Below, piece by piece: positions 47,363 to 58,419 of a stretch of DNA of 64,000 bases. Both the position numbers and the translations under genes were made by a program. Source of the DNA: Acanthosepion pharaonis. Lineage: Eukaryota > Mollusca > Cephalopoda > Sepiida > Sepiidae. The notes below the pieces were generated by a model, which had not been told where the DNA came from, made no database searches, and saw nothing but the letters and a program-made list of their open reading frames with translations. How positions within the stretch are numbered: position 1 is the first letter of the stretch; every line of letters begins with the position of its first letter. The DNA is taken from positions 8,092,501 through 8,156,500 of the forward strand of contig CAHIKZ030001813.1 of NCBI GenBank assembly GCA_903632075.3, given 5' to 3'.

Positions 47363-47864
47363 AAATAAACTTATCTAATCATTTTGATATATGCTTATCT
47401 ATCTCTCCATCTGTGTAAGATCATACATTTTTTTCTGTTATCTTCGCATAATAATTGCTACGAAATTATCAAACGTGAACATTGACATTACGGGAACTCC
47501 TGCTGCCATTCCTTTCTCAAATGTAAAGCACTGTATTTTTTTGTTGCTACGGTCAAGAAGGAGCCATTTAGTATGGCTAGCATCTGACCTCTAATTACCA
47601 ACGCTTCAACTATAGCGACGAATATGTAAATCATTTCTCAAAGCAATTTTTTTAGTGTGATTAATTCAAATGCTGTCATGTTATGTATTCCTCCCAGAAT
47701 CAAGAAAAAACAAACGCCTATTTTCCCTTGAGGCAGAAAACGAGAATTACTAGACACATTTTTCAACCATTTCTTTCATTTCATTTGTTACAGTTACTTG
47801 TAAGATGAAAAATGTTCACTCTACTGAGAAAGTCAATGCAGTGGAAAAGATCCCAGAAAAAATA

Positions 47865-48254
47865 TACAGGGCAACTGAAAACTAACACCTGACCCCATTT
47901 TAAAATACTGATAAGTTATTTACTAACTAAAATTTTACAAGAAATATATATAGGAGGAAAACGTTTTGTAAGAAGTTTTATCTAAAATTCGATATGGGCA
48001 CCAGACGTCGCTACCAGATTTTCGAGTCGCCCACGAATCGAGTCAACTCTTTTCACCAGGAATTCTTGCTGCATGGAGGACATAATTTATAGCATTCGCC
48101 CTTCAAGTTCTTCCAAAGACTTGGTTTGGCATAGTATATAGTATATTGCTCTTTTAACCAACCCCAAAGAAAAAAAAAACAAATTGTGTTAAGTCCGGAC
48201 TCCGAGCTGGCCACTCATATATAAAATAGAGAGTTACTTTTCAATCAACCTGTA
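47865..48254 (-). mobile_element. Internally deleted Tc1/mariner-superfamily element
   Basis: The TIRs are TACAGGGCAACTGAAAACTA (47865) and, on the minus strand from 48254, TACAGGTTGATTGAAAAGTA, each flanked by TA. Inside, the minus strand has WPARSPDLTQ, FFLWGWLKEQ and a LEELEGR-like tail, the C-terminal end of a DDE transposase. Only 390 bp remain, so the N-terminal and central parts are deleted. Confidence 0.72.
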
Positions 48255-48259
48255 TATAA

Positions 48260-48507
48260 TAATGAATGTATTTGTTTTTTTCGAAAATTATATTTTTTAG
48301 CTATAAATATTGTGAAATATGTAAGATAGATTCTGACGAGAAAAAAAAATCCAAACACGACAAAGGGAACAAATTATCCTAGCAACAGACCTAACAAATT
48401 ATGCAATAAAATCTTTCCACAACATGTCAGCGGAATGTGTTAGCCCGGGAAGGTTGTTGTCAATTTTACACATCAGATTTTCTTCAGACCAATGTGATCT
48501 ATCTCTT

Positions 48508-48548
<41 letters not shown>

Positions 48549-48627
48549 GATAGATAGATAATATTGGATCGTATTTACGATTACAATGGAATAAATTATG
48601 ACCATGGAATATTAGTGTTTAAGTTTT

Positions 48628-48702
<75 letters not shown>

Positions 48703-49190
48703 CCTTTCATTTATATAGTATACACATTTCCTTACAGGTCCCAGCCAAAGACATAAGGTCAGAGATGGCATCATGACATTTTCCACTGATTATTTCTTGT
48801 GAAAAAATGAGAATACACATATTTATATTCGTAATGTGTGAGCTGTACTTGAGAGTACAATTTTTTTTTGTATTTCTTTAAGTTATGGGCTACCAGGCAT
48901 CCCTTCATTGTATTTGACTACAACTGGAATCATTTTTGACATTTCCATTACATGACACTTGTATTTTGATAGTTTTTAATGATTTTCAAAGATACGTTAA
49001 AATCTACAGGAACTAACATGTCAATAAGAAGGCATATTTTGTTTTGGTGTTACTATCTCTGATCACGATATGTGGGGGGTTAGATTTGATTGTCCCGTCT
49101 ATGTGTAATGTAAAGTCCCATAAAATTGGAAAAGTTCTTATGTTTCTAAGGTCTGTGTGATGTTCTTACGAGTTTCAGTCTGAAGTCGGG
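48260..49190. other. Mostly unassigned, with microsatellites
   Basis: (TA)n(TAGA)n at 48510-48561 and (TA)n at 48633-48699. No gene seen. Confidence 0.5.
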
Positions 49191-49194
49191 CGAC

Positions 49195-49450
49195 TGGCTG
49201 ACCGGCTGATCGGTTGAACTCTCTGCCTTCGGGCGGGGAGGAAACCGAACAAGGCTACGCCGAAGGGCGGATTCTCTTTCGGGGAGGTAAAACCGACCCT
49301 GAACACGTTTATACGGGTTCAAAGGGCATATTTTTGGCCGAGACCACGGGCTCGGAGATCCCACGGGCTCGGAGATCCCACGGGCTCGGAGATCCCACGT
49401 AAAACCGGCCTTGTGCCACATAATGCCTTCGTGGGGGTGACTAAATACCG
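49195..49450 (+). repeat. Dispersed copy of the GC-rich hairpin repeat
   Basis: It follows the order of the 36660-37500 units: GAACTCTCTGCCTTCGGGC, CGAAGGGCGGATTCTC, CCCTGAACACGTTTATACGG, GGGCTCGGAGATCC, CCTTGTGCCACAT. Inside it a 17 bp piece (CACGGGCTCGGAGATCC) is present three times at 49345, 49362 and 49379. Confidence 0.8.
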
Positions 49451-49578
49451 TTCTTACGAGTTTCTTGCAGTTTCATTACCGTAAAAGTTGCATATATTCC
49501 AGTGCAGATATCACCTATTCTATCATGCCGATTTTTATGTTCAGTTGGTGTTAACACTGTGCAACATGATATAAGTTG

Positions 49579-49581
<3 letters not shown>

Positions 49582-49610
<29 letters not shown>

Positions 49611-49790
49611 TTGAAAAACAACTGGTATTTCATGTCATTTAATTTTAATGGTCGACTTATCCAAACTACGAATAATCCGTTTCAGACAAGGAGAGAATTC
49701 TGTGTGAAGTTTATTTCGGAATAAATTACAAATAATATGGTTCTAGTTTGACTTTCTGAAGTCATCATCAGGGTAGGGAGATATAACGTG
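49582..49790 (+). repeat. (TTA)n and dispersed repeat
   Basis: (TTA)n occupies 49582-49611. 49625-49700 matches 4099-4185. On the minus strand 49785-49750 gives CTGATGATGACTTCAGAAAG. Confidence 0.6.
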
Positions 49791-49934
49791 TGTGTTCCAC
49801 AGAACTTGAGAGCGTTGTGAAGTATGTGAGATGTCACACGTGTTTACTTTTTCCTCCCTGACTGAGAAGGATATTACGTAATTTTGAAAAGTTTATCATT
49901 AAATTAACTTAGACAACATTCGTTGCCTAAATAC

Positions 49935-49937
<3 letters not shown>

Positions 49938-50004
<67 letters not shown>

Positions 50005-50020
50005 CACGTGTGTGTGTGTC
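49938..50020. repeat. (TA)n with TG tail
   Basis: Pure TA to 49994, then GTATG and TG units. Confidence 0.96.
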
Positions 50021-50314
50021 TTCTGTTTGGGAAACATAACTGCTTAGCAGCGACGAGAGAAATGCATCGATGACTTTATCAAGGACATTAACAAGAAATA
50101 ATAAGAAACAACACTCAGCGAAGTCGAACCTATGTTATCGATCACTTTTATCCGTTTCGATAATTACTCCACCACATATGCACCTACGCATACATGCAAA
50201 CCCACATAGAGACTCACAAATACGCCCACACACGTAAACAAATATTTACACGTCTATGTGTACGCACGAGCGTGTGTACACATACATACAAATACAGCTC
50301 AAATTTATCAAGTA

Positions 50315-51043
50315 CTTGCGGCATGGCCCGGCGTTGCCCGTGCTTGATTCAAACGTACGACTCATACAGCAATCGCTATCACTTGACTTAAAATATTTTT
50401 GCCCTTCCTTGCCTTTAAAGGAGTGCCTTTTGCCGTGTTGATGTTGCTACATGCCTTACTTCTTGCCTATCTCACACTGCGAAATTTTCCTAAGCCCTAT
50501 ACTAAACATTAAATCTGTTACGAAAAAAGAACTAAACAAAATGAACACAAAACGATCAGCTTTAAAAAAGGTTTCGTGACTGGAAAAACTGAATGAAAAA
50601 ACAATGTTAACAACAAATACTTTTTCACACCCAATCTAGTTCTACGGAATCAGAATCAACGTTGAGTTTAAGCAAGCGAATGAACCAACTGGAGTAAAGT
50701 GCCATGCAGATTTAAATTTTTCCCACTTTTGACGAATGCAGCTATCGATTTTTTTCCATGCTTGCATGCTAGTTAACATTCGTGTCAGTTAGCTGTTGAC
50801 TCTCACGCTGGCCAATAGAATCTTCCTGCCTATTAGTGTCAGCCAACTATTTGCTCTCACTCTGTCCAGGACAAAATGGCTGCAAACTACATGAAAACTG
50901 TCGTAGAAATAAAAAAAAATCGATTATGTCCACTATCGATGGGAGTTGGGAAATTCAAAGTCGGTCTTGGTCTTTCCACTAACTTGGAGTATGTGCATGT
51001 AAATTTTGGTGCAAATCCGTCGAAAATTGAGGCCGTGCATTCG

Positions 51044-51095
<52 letters not shown>

Positions 51096-51112
51096 CCTTT
51101 TATAGATAGAGA
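50315..51112 (-). mobile_element. Non-autonomous Helitron, second copy
   Basis: It is colinear with 25915-26694 and shares ATGGCCCGGCGTTGCCC, ACGACTCATACAGCAATCGC and CTTTTATAGATAGAGAT. The minus-strand start is TCTCTATC at 51112. The 3' terminus reads CAAG instead of CTAG, so it has decayed. The terminal hairpin is kept with a G-T pair. A (CA)n tract at 51044-51090 sits just inside the 5' end. Confidence 0.8.
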
Positions 51113-51114
51113 TT

Positions 51115-52540
51115 TACTAAATCCTGAAAACTTTTATACTGTGATGACAGAAAGACTCATCTAAAGGTATTTGTATTTTATATAAGAAAAACGAGATAGT
51201 AACTATGAGAAGCTTCTCTAATTTCATTAAGGCATTTGAAGTTTCGACTGTTCCATTTTGTTTAAAATCAATATCAAGATAAAAGGCACGAATGTTCATT
51301 GTAATTAAGCAGCCCTGAAAATGAATATTCAAATATGACATTTCATTCTCTAAAGAAGGTTATAAACTTCAAAATTACGCTACTTTCTTGGTGGAAACTT
51401 AAAATCCGTTGTATCAACCAGACGAATATTTAACTTTGACTCAGGTGTCCCCTATGTACTATATCTATATATTATCGTGTGAGATTTTATCATAAGTTAT
51501 TTTGACCCTGTTAATTTTTTGAAGCTGTTAAAAGCCATCATTTTTGTCGGTGATCGGTTGCTCTATATACATCTATTTTTTTTTTAAGTGCTTAAAATCC
51601 ATGCAAAAAATATATATATATTCAAAAGTCGTACTATGCAATAAAGTCGATTTATACACGAGTGTACGGGAATCAGAGTCGATTTCTACGGGTCTTTCGA
51701 ACGTAAACTGATAATAAGTTTAAATTTGTATTAGTTTAGTACGTTTCTTTCTCTAAAAATATTATATTTGACATTTAATAAAATAACATTTCATATGACG
51801 CAGACAGAACCACCCTAATCTGAACTAATGTGAGAATAATCGCTCGTGAATTTAAGCGAAACATCGTGCGTTGTTTAATTAAGACATAAAATGAAATAAA
51901 ATAAAAAAAAATATTTCTGTTTCTTATGCCAGGTATGCTTCGTTATTTCTCCTTCTCTTTCATATTTCTCGATGTTTCTCTAGCTAGACAGAATCTGCTT
52001 TCAATATTAGTCGAAAAATCGTATCTTTCAAAATACTTTCTCTGGATAAAACATTCAATTTCTTTATAAATTCATGGAACATTTTCCCAAGAATGTAATC
52101 TAAGATATAAATAGTTAGATCTGATTTTTTTTCCCATTTGTTACGGCCAAACTTACTTTTGCACCGCAGAAAACCCAATTTACTAAAATATCTCGGCCAC
52201 CTTTCTAAATAGCATTACTTTGAAATACGGAGGTAATCGTATTCGATGAAGTATAAAGTTTCCAGGGCCTCGCCACTTAGCAGATGGAACCCTGCCAGGA
52301 AGCACCCTTTCTAATTTTGCATAAGCCTAAACGCTGTACGTGTTCTGCTACGATTTAGCCTTCACTTTCTAGTAAACCACTTACTGGGCATATTTGCGGA
52401 TATTTGATAAAACCAATCATTCTCTGTAAAATGATGAAAATATTGAATCAGATTTATTGCGTTAGCTTCCTCAAATTCAACTTGCCGCTTTACAAATGGT
52501 AACAGCATGATCTATTTGTTGTATACTTGGTTTTATATAG
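51115..52540. other. AT-rich sequence, no gene seen
   Basis: Nothing recognised. Confidence 0.5.
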
Positions 52541-52542
52541 AA

Positions 52543-53030
52543 CTAGCAGTATAACCCGGCTTCGACCGGGTGTCTCATTACTGAGAATTTTTGCCGTTCA
52601 ATTGGAACAGTTTACATTTAAAGTCATCCCACCGGAAAATCAATATTAGTAACAAAAATTGGGTGCAAGTGAAGCACATCCCCAAATGGGGGGGTGTAAC
52701 AAGTTGAATGGGGGAGGAACGCCCCTGAGAAAGGAACTGTATAATAAGAAATAATATTATTGTAACAATTAAAACTATTTAAATTGTTATTAAAGTTTTT
52801 ATGAAATATATATAAATATCCAAGAACAGATATTAAATGGTAAAACATTGCTGAGAGTAATAATGCACAGGAAGGAGGGGAGAGCCATTGTAGCCAATAA
52901 TTTGGACTTAAAACTGAGACTGAAGAATTATCTATCAAACAAAATAAAATCATCAAAATCGGATGAAAACTGCGGAAATGCATAAACAATATCCGATCAC
53001 ACACACACACGCACATATTTACACATACAT
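52543..53030 (-). mobile_element. Helitron of a second family, 5' end lost in (TA)n
   Basis: The minus strand ends CTAG at 52546-52543 with A on plus at 52542. The terminal hairpin is ACCCGG (52554-52559) with CCGGGT (52566-52571). The body reaches GATCGGATATTGTTTATGC and a TG-rich head near 53000, where (TA)n at 53036-53090 replaces the expected TC start. A partial head of the same family is at 53640-53750. Confidence 0.72.
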
Positions 53031-53033
53031 TTT

Positions 53034-53035
<2 letters not shown>

Positions 53036-53090
<55 letters not shown>
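53036..53090. repeat. (TA)n microsatellite
   Basis: Pure TA. Confidence 0.97.
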
Positions 53091-53092
<2 letters not shown>

Positions 53093-53169
53093 AAGTCTAG
53101 GATTGGTGTATGCGGAATAAATTCCAATAACCAAAAAATAAATCTTAATAGCGTGCTCAATACAGAGTA

Positions 53170-53390
53170 GAGCAAATATAATTTATTCGAGAATTATAAC
53201 ATAAATATGTTATAAAATCAGTACAAAAATAGCCATTTTGTTTCAACACTTCTGGTGTCTTATCAAGTGATGGTGTTGAATATAGAATAAAGAGTTTTAA
53301 AAGGTTCAAATCAATGAGACACCACGCGCTAGGAGAAACGCTGTTACATAAGTTGCAATGACCAATCAAAATAAAAGTATATGAGAATTC
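53170..53390 (+). repeat. Dispersed repeat, second copy
   Basis: It matches 22490-22700 over about 200 bp. Confidence 0.7.
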
Positions 53391-53577
53391 AAAAAACTTA
53401 ACAACAAACCTTGGCTATAATAATTAATGCCTTAATGCTATGGTTAGAGTAAAATATAAATCATCCTAACTAATTAGTATTAAATTCTACTATAAAACAG
53501 AAAATTAAAAATTACCGTTTTTAATTTTAAATTTCAGCCAATTTAACCACTGAAGAATTCAAAAAAACAAAAATAAA

Positions 53578-53581
53578 ATAA

Positions 53582-53641
<60 letters not shown>

Positions 53642-53700
53642 AATCTAATTCGGATGAAAATTTTGGAAACGTATAAACAACATGCGATCACACACACGCA

Positions 53701-53793
<93 letters not shown>
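53578..53793. repeat. (AAT)n(AAG)n, Helitron head scrap, (CA)n(TA)n
   Basis: AAT then AAG units to 53642. 53643-53700 repeats the TCGGATGAAAA...ATGCGATCACAC head of the Helitron at 52543-53030. CA and TA tracts run to 53793. Confidence 0.85.
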
Positions 53794-53797
<4 letters not shown>

Positions 53798-54059
53798 TTG
53801 ATTATATATATATATACAAATTTTTAGAGAATTGTAGATATAGGTATGAAGATGTTATACGACCTCCACAAAACAAATAAGTATAAGCTCCATAGTAAAT
53901 ATCAGTAGTTAGAAGGAAGACGCTTAATGTAGTATTATGGTTAACAGCCTTATCCTTTTATGATACTAAAGTTCTGACTACCATCCTAATTTGATTTTAT
54001 ATGACTATGATATATTGCTGGTATAAGATCAAAAACCTTTAACCAGACGAGCCATCGTG

Positions 54060-54960
54060 GGCTGCTACATAAATTCTCAGCTATTGAATCTTTGGAAGCA
54101 CTTTCTCAGTTATGAAGTATTTCTTAACATGATAGTCTTTGATAACGGCAAATCATCGGAAGCCCATAAGGTCATTACTGGCGATCCTTAAGGTTCTATC
54201 CCCCACCCTGTCCTCTTTCTGCTCTATATTAATGACCTCCCCAAGAGTATTGGTGAGTATCTATGCAGGTGATTCAACAGTTTATAGGTGCACCTCCAAA
54301 AATCTGGAATACCAGAATCTAGCACCTCATCTCACTTCTGACCTGGCCCAGGTGGCCCAGTGGAGGAAGGACTGGCTTTTAAAATTCTATACGGTCAAAA
54401 CTAAGCTAGTAATGTTCCACCGCTCCCTAGGAGAATCTGAACTTTCACCTATCATTATAGATGGGTGTTCTCTCAAGGAGGCTCGATTTTGACTTGAGCT
54501 CTCTCTAGATCAGAAGTGGAAATCATATATCCGACCTATCTATCAAAACGCTGGAAATATGGTCGGTTCAATGTACCTCTCTTGTAAATATATTACCCCT
54601 CCTGTTATACTCATTCTTTAAAAGAGACAGGTCAGACCAAAAGTGGAGTATTGTTGCCGTATCTGGGTTTGAGCTGCACAGTCTTCATTTGCCTGTCTTG
54701 ACAGAGTACAAAGTCGTTTACGCGGTCTTGAACATGATGAATTATTGCCAGCCCAACAAATCCCTTCCCACAGACGAACCGTTGCGCATTTCTCGCTGCT
54801 GTATCTTTATTGAGATGATCATGGGTTATGCGAGCTACATTCCTTAGTCCCACCACCATAACCTTTACAAATTGGACCCCCATGCCACGTACGCAGACGT
54901 GAACCATCCCCACCTCCTTCGTATTCCATTAGTAAGAAGTAACTTCCACTGTAATAGATT
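54060..54960 (+). pseudogene. LINE lineage D RT, C-terminal half
   Basis: Frames on plus: LFLLYINDLPKSIGE at about 54212-54256, then 54139-54492 gives HLTSDLAQVAQWRKDWLLKF and YTVKTKLVMFHRSLGE. Further on are VEYCCRIW, AAQSSFACLDRVQSRLRGLE, SHRRTVAHFSLLYLY and CELHSLVPP. This is the palm-to-thumb order of a jockey-type non-LTR RT. The YADD motif is degraded to YAGDST (AGDS), and stops and frameshifts are frequent. It is inactive. Confidence 0.75.
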
Positions 54961-55650
54961 ATTCCCATTGTAGGGACATAAACGGCGATTATCTCCCTTT
55001 TTTAGATGAAGTCATTGGGCCATATCATGAATACTTAGAGAGGTTACACCATAGTGATAAAAGACGTTGGGAGGGGCCTTGGCCCGGGTTGAGGATAAAT
55101 CTGCTTTTTCCATCACGTGATGCAGCTTAGAAGCCAATGGAAGCGTTTCCATTAGGGAATATATCTTCACCAGAAAACATCACCGATTTGCAATCTTCGA
55201 TTTAGGGAAAATAAATTACAATTCGACGTTTACCCGTTTACGGGATATGTTCTCGCTAGGGTTATAGCATAGAAATAGGGGCCGCACTAATCTGGAATCC
55301 TAAATATGACATTTGCAGAAACACGGCAGAATCTCCAGCAAAACACTTTGTCGTTGGGAATGATTACATGTAAAACAATGCCTTCGGTCTCCTTCCACGC
55401 TACATTTTTCCACACAAAACTGACTTATCATCATTTACTGCAATGTTTAAGTATTGTCTTTAATATAATATAAAATACATGACAGCAATGAAATTGCTAC
55501 TCCAGTTGTACTTACATTATTGCTTCTATAAATCTCTATATGACGATTGTTTTACCTCATAAAACATAAATAAATATGGATGTACGAAAGAATTATGTAC
55601 ACTAACTGGACTCTGATAGATTCACGGTGTATGACCATTTAACATATTAT
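54961..55650. other. No gene recognised
   Basis: It may include the 3' part of the LINE D copy, but similarity is lost. Confidence 0.4.
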
Positions 55651-55949
55651 TAGTAATTATTTCGTATAGAAAACGTTAACATTTCTCTTTCTCTCGGCCG
55701 TGCAACGATAGCCTAAGGGCAGGATCTCCTATCGAGCTCCCTGGAGAAAAAGGGCAATTTTAAGAGCAATGGCTTCTGTGCATTGCTCTTCAACTATGAA
55801 TTGAGCTCTCCGGGCTACTGGCGTATTTCGTATAGAAAGCGTAAAAAATTCCCTTTCTCCTAGCTGTGCGACGATAGCCTAGGTAGGATCTCTGACTGAT
55901 AACAGATCGGTCGGGTCTTGATCCAGGCTTGAAGCAATCGGGCGTTCAG

Positions 55950-55992
55950 CCACACTGAGGAACTGTGATACAGCGAAACAGCTTGTTTGTGG
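55950..55992 (+). ncRNA. Hammerhead ribozyme motif
   Basis: Stem I is CCACA (55950-55954) with TGTGG (55988-55992). CTGAGGA (55955-55961) fits CUGANGA. Stem II is CTGT/ACAG inside 55962-55974, but its base next to the core is an A-C mismatch. GAAA is at 55975-55978. Stem III is ACA/TGT (55978-55980 with 55984-55986), loop GCT, then T55987 at the cleavage position. All invariant core positions are present in a 43-base minimal fold with a very short stem III. Confidence 0.7.
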
Positions 55993-56114
55993 ATGAGTAT
56001 ATGTATGCTCTCGGGAAATCCGATTGAGCTCTCCGGAGAAAAAAGGTAATTTAAAAATAGTGACTCCTACTGATGCTAACGCATTGCTCTGCAAATGTGA
56101 ATTGAGCTCTCTCA

Positions 56115-56147
56115 CTGAAGAGCTGTGATACAGCGAAACAGTCTGTC
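56115..56147 (+). ncRNA. Second hammerhead core, stem I missing
   Basis: CTGAAGA (56115-56121), a perfect 5 bp stem II GCTGT/ACAGC with loop GAT, GAAA at 56135-56138, stem III ACA/TGT and C56147 at the cleavage position. The flanks (CTCTCA and GATGA) do not pair, so stem I is lost. Confidence 0.55.
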
Positions 56148-56150
56148 GAT

Positions 56151-56154
<4 letters not shown>

Positions 56155-56205
<51 letters not shown>
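56155..56205. repeat. (TA)n microsatellite
   Basis: Pure TA ending the hammerhead array. Confidence 0.97.
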
Positions 56206-56207
<2 letters not shown>

Positions 56208-56579
56208 AAATATACTTGTAAATATATAGTTGCACCTCATAAGATGAGTCATACATAACTTAAAATTTGATCAATTTCTTTCTTCAAAAAAATTAAACAA
56301 GATTTAATTTTATTAAATGATATGCAACAATTATCGAATATTATGAAATGGCACGTTTGGAGAATGACACTGACTTTTTTTTATTCATCAGTAAAGACAG
56401 TGATAAATATGAGATAATTTGCAAAACATTTGGCTTCAAAAAATCAGAGAAGGAACTCGACAACCACCTGAGGATGACGTATTTTTACGCTTAGAACGAT
56501 GTTCCTATTCCTCGCATAAATGGCCTTCTTAGTCCCCATGAACCATAAATCATGTTTAATGACGACGGTATAAATCTGT

Positions 56580-58140
56580 CCTTAATTTCCCTACCGGTTG
56601 TTCACCTGGATTAAATGTTATATCCTACAAGTTATATAAGAATTGTCTAAACGTTCACAAGAAAATTACCATCCTCCTCCAGCGAGCATGGAAACAAGGT
56701 ATTGTATTACAAGAATGGTGCCTGGCGGGAGACATTTGGAAAGCTAAGAAAGGAATGCAAATTTCCGCCCCCGCTGCCACTTGAATGTAGAGGATAAACT
56801 ATTTTGAGTGTTTCTTCCCTGTCGTATGAAGGACATACTGTTAGATCACCATTATATAAACACAGCTGTCCAGAACGCTGGAATACCTGGTTTCCCCAGC
56901 TGTGTGTCCCTTCATCTCTTATTATTGTGTCCATGGAATGGGGTGCAACACACATCAATAGAGTGACTAAGGAACAAATGGTTGCTTCCTCTTTCCAGAG
57001 ATTTCATGACATTCATATTCTGGCCCCGTCTAATGTCGGTACCGATGAACTGCTGCAGCGCTACCTCTTCACTTGGGCGATAATGAAGGCTAAACTCAAG
57101 AAAAACGGAACTTATAATTACTCAGAAGCTCAGTCAGGGTGATTCACTCCTTCATTATGGGTGACATTCAAAGAGAGGCCAGTGAAGAGCCTCGAACGGC
57201 TGTATGAAATTCCACTCAATGAGTGGCAACAAGGTAAAGAACTGACACTAAATGGACGTGAATCTATCCAAGGAGCCCATCTCTTCGGTAAACTGAAGAC
57301 TTGATGCTACCAACATGGTTTGCTACTTCGGCTTCTGTGGCCGTTGCTGGTGCATGATATCACTAAGTCTTTCACTCAGCAGACGTAGCTGGGCAAATAG
57401 CTTGAAGTTTCATCCCTGTTTTCTCCCCGTTGGATTATATACCAAAGCCGGAAACCTGCAACTTCCCATCTTCTCATTGGTAGAGGACTATATTGTCCGG
57501 AAGCTAAGCCTTCATATGATGGTGAAAGACTTAGCCGATGAGTTTGTCCGTAGGATATACACAGATATCAAAACTGGCATCAAATAATCGGCAGTATATA
57601 CTACCTAAGAAGCAGAATTCAATCTGCGAACCAAGCAGGTTATATGAGTGACCTAGACCAATCGAGCTGGCCTGGGCAGCACAAGCAATCAGTTTTCCCG
57701 AAACTGTCTTCCAAGAGAAAATGAGACGTAGTGATTGAAGAAATCAGGAATTTCGAGGAAGAGCAACTAATAGCCACTTCTATTTCTAAATCTAAACAAT
57801 ATAATTGGACTACATGAAGTGATATCGATCCGAGAAAGCTATCATTGAATGCCGTGATTGTAATAGAGCCATTCAATATCATTCCTCCTGTGATCTACCA
57901 ATGATCTCTTACCAAAATCGACTAGCCGCAAGTTGTCGGGGTACACTGATTATTCGCATTATGTCAAAATGATCGAGGTATTTTACGTAACTAGCTCTCT
58001 GCATGCCCACAATCACTGTAGATGGACACGTGGCCACATAACAAGGTGCTGGAAATGGTCATGGACTTAGTCAATACACCGTGTGAAGAAGGCAACAAAC
58101 AGCTTTTAACGGCCGGAGAACATAAGTGTTGACCATGTTT
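56580..58140 (+). pseudogene. LINE lineage E RT, long decayed copy
   Basis: Across three frames: SYKLYKNCLNVHKKI, RAWKQGIVLQEWCLAGDIW, KKGMQISAPAAT, CPERWNTWFPQL (a decayed AGIPGFPGC block), RPVKSLERLYEIPLNEWQQG, GKLKT(stop)CYQHGLLLRLLWP, LVHDIT, FLPVGLYTKAGNLQLPIFSL and KLSLHMMVKDLAD. Then RNFEEEQLIATSIS, QYNWTT and SLNAVIVIEPFNI follow. The order matches a class of animal RT pseudogenes with the WP.L.HD and GLY..G.LQLP.SSL.E blocks. The catalytic motifs are lost: the part between PGFPGC and RPVKSL is heavily deleted. I cannot place the clade. Confidence 0.65.
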
Positions 58141-58164
58141 GCCCTAGTCTCAGAATATGGAATC

Positions 58165-58410
58165 CAATGAAGTCCGTAATCTGTTCAATATCAGAGGTTG
58201 GCAGTGTAGATTCGGAGAAAGAATCGGCTGTTAATTCTTTAAGTCTTGGATATCAGGTTGGCAGTGAAGATCATTTGGGAGAAAAACAAAATGGCTGCCT
58301 TTATACGCGTCGCATTGAATATTTTGAGCTTTCTGATTGGTTAACCCTTCTATTGGGGAACTATAAAATGAGTCAGCTCATTTTGACTGGTACATATATG
58401 TATCAAAAAA
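58165..58410 (-). promoter_or_regulatory. Promoter-like repeat (copy 2)
   Basis: This is the reverse complement of 31960-32230. It keeps CCAATCAG (plus CTGATTGG at 58333-58340) and TATAAAG (plus CTTTATA at 58299-58305) at matching spacing. A further match to 32285-32345 lies at about 58130-58165. Confidence 0.5.
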
Positions 58411-58419
58411 ACTTTAGCA

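Larger units (their letters stand above)
55655..56154 (+). repeat. Tandem array carrying hammerhead motifs
   Basis: TTTCGTATAGAAA..CGT recurs at about 55660 and 55827. ACGATAGCC...GGATCTC, GAGCTCCCTGGAGAAAAA/GAGCTCTCCGGAGAAAAA and GCATTGCTCT..GAATTGAGCTCTC also recur. The full unit is about 300 bp. The first unit (about 167 bp) lacks the middle part containing the hammerhead. The array ends in (TA)n at 56155. Confidence 0.8.

Noticed and set aside
49146..49421. 91-codon frame in GC-rich DNA
   Set aside because: It lies in the hairpin repeat and is not kept in the homologous units at 36.7-37.5 kb.
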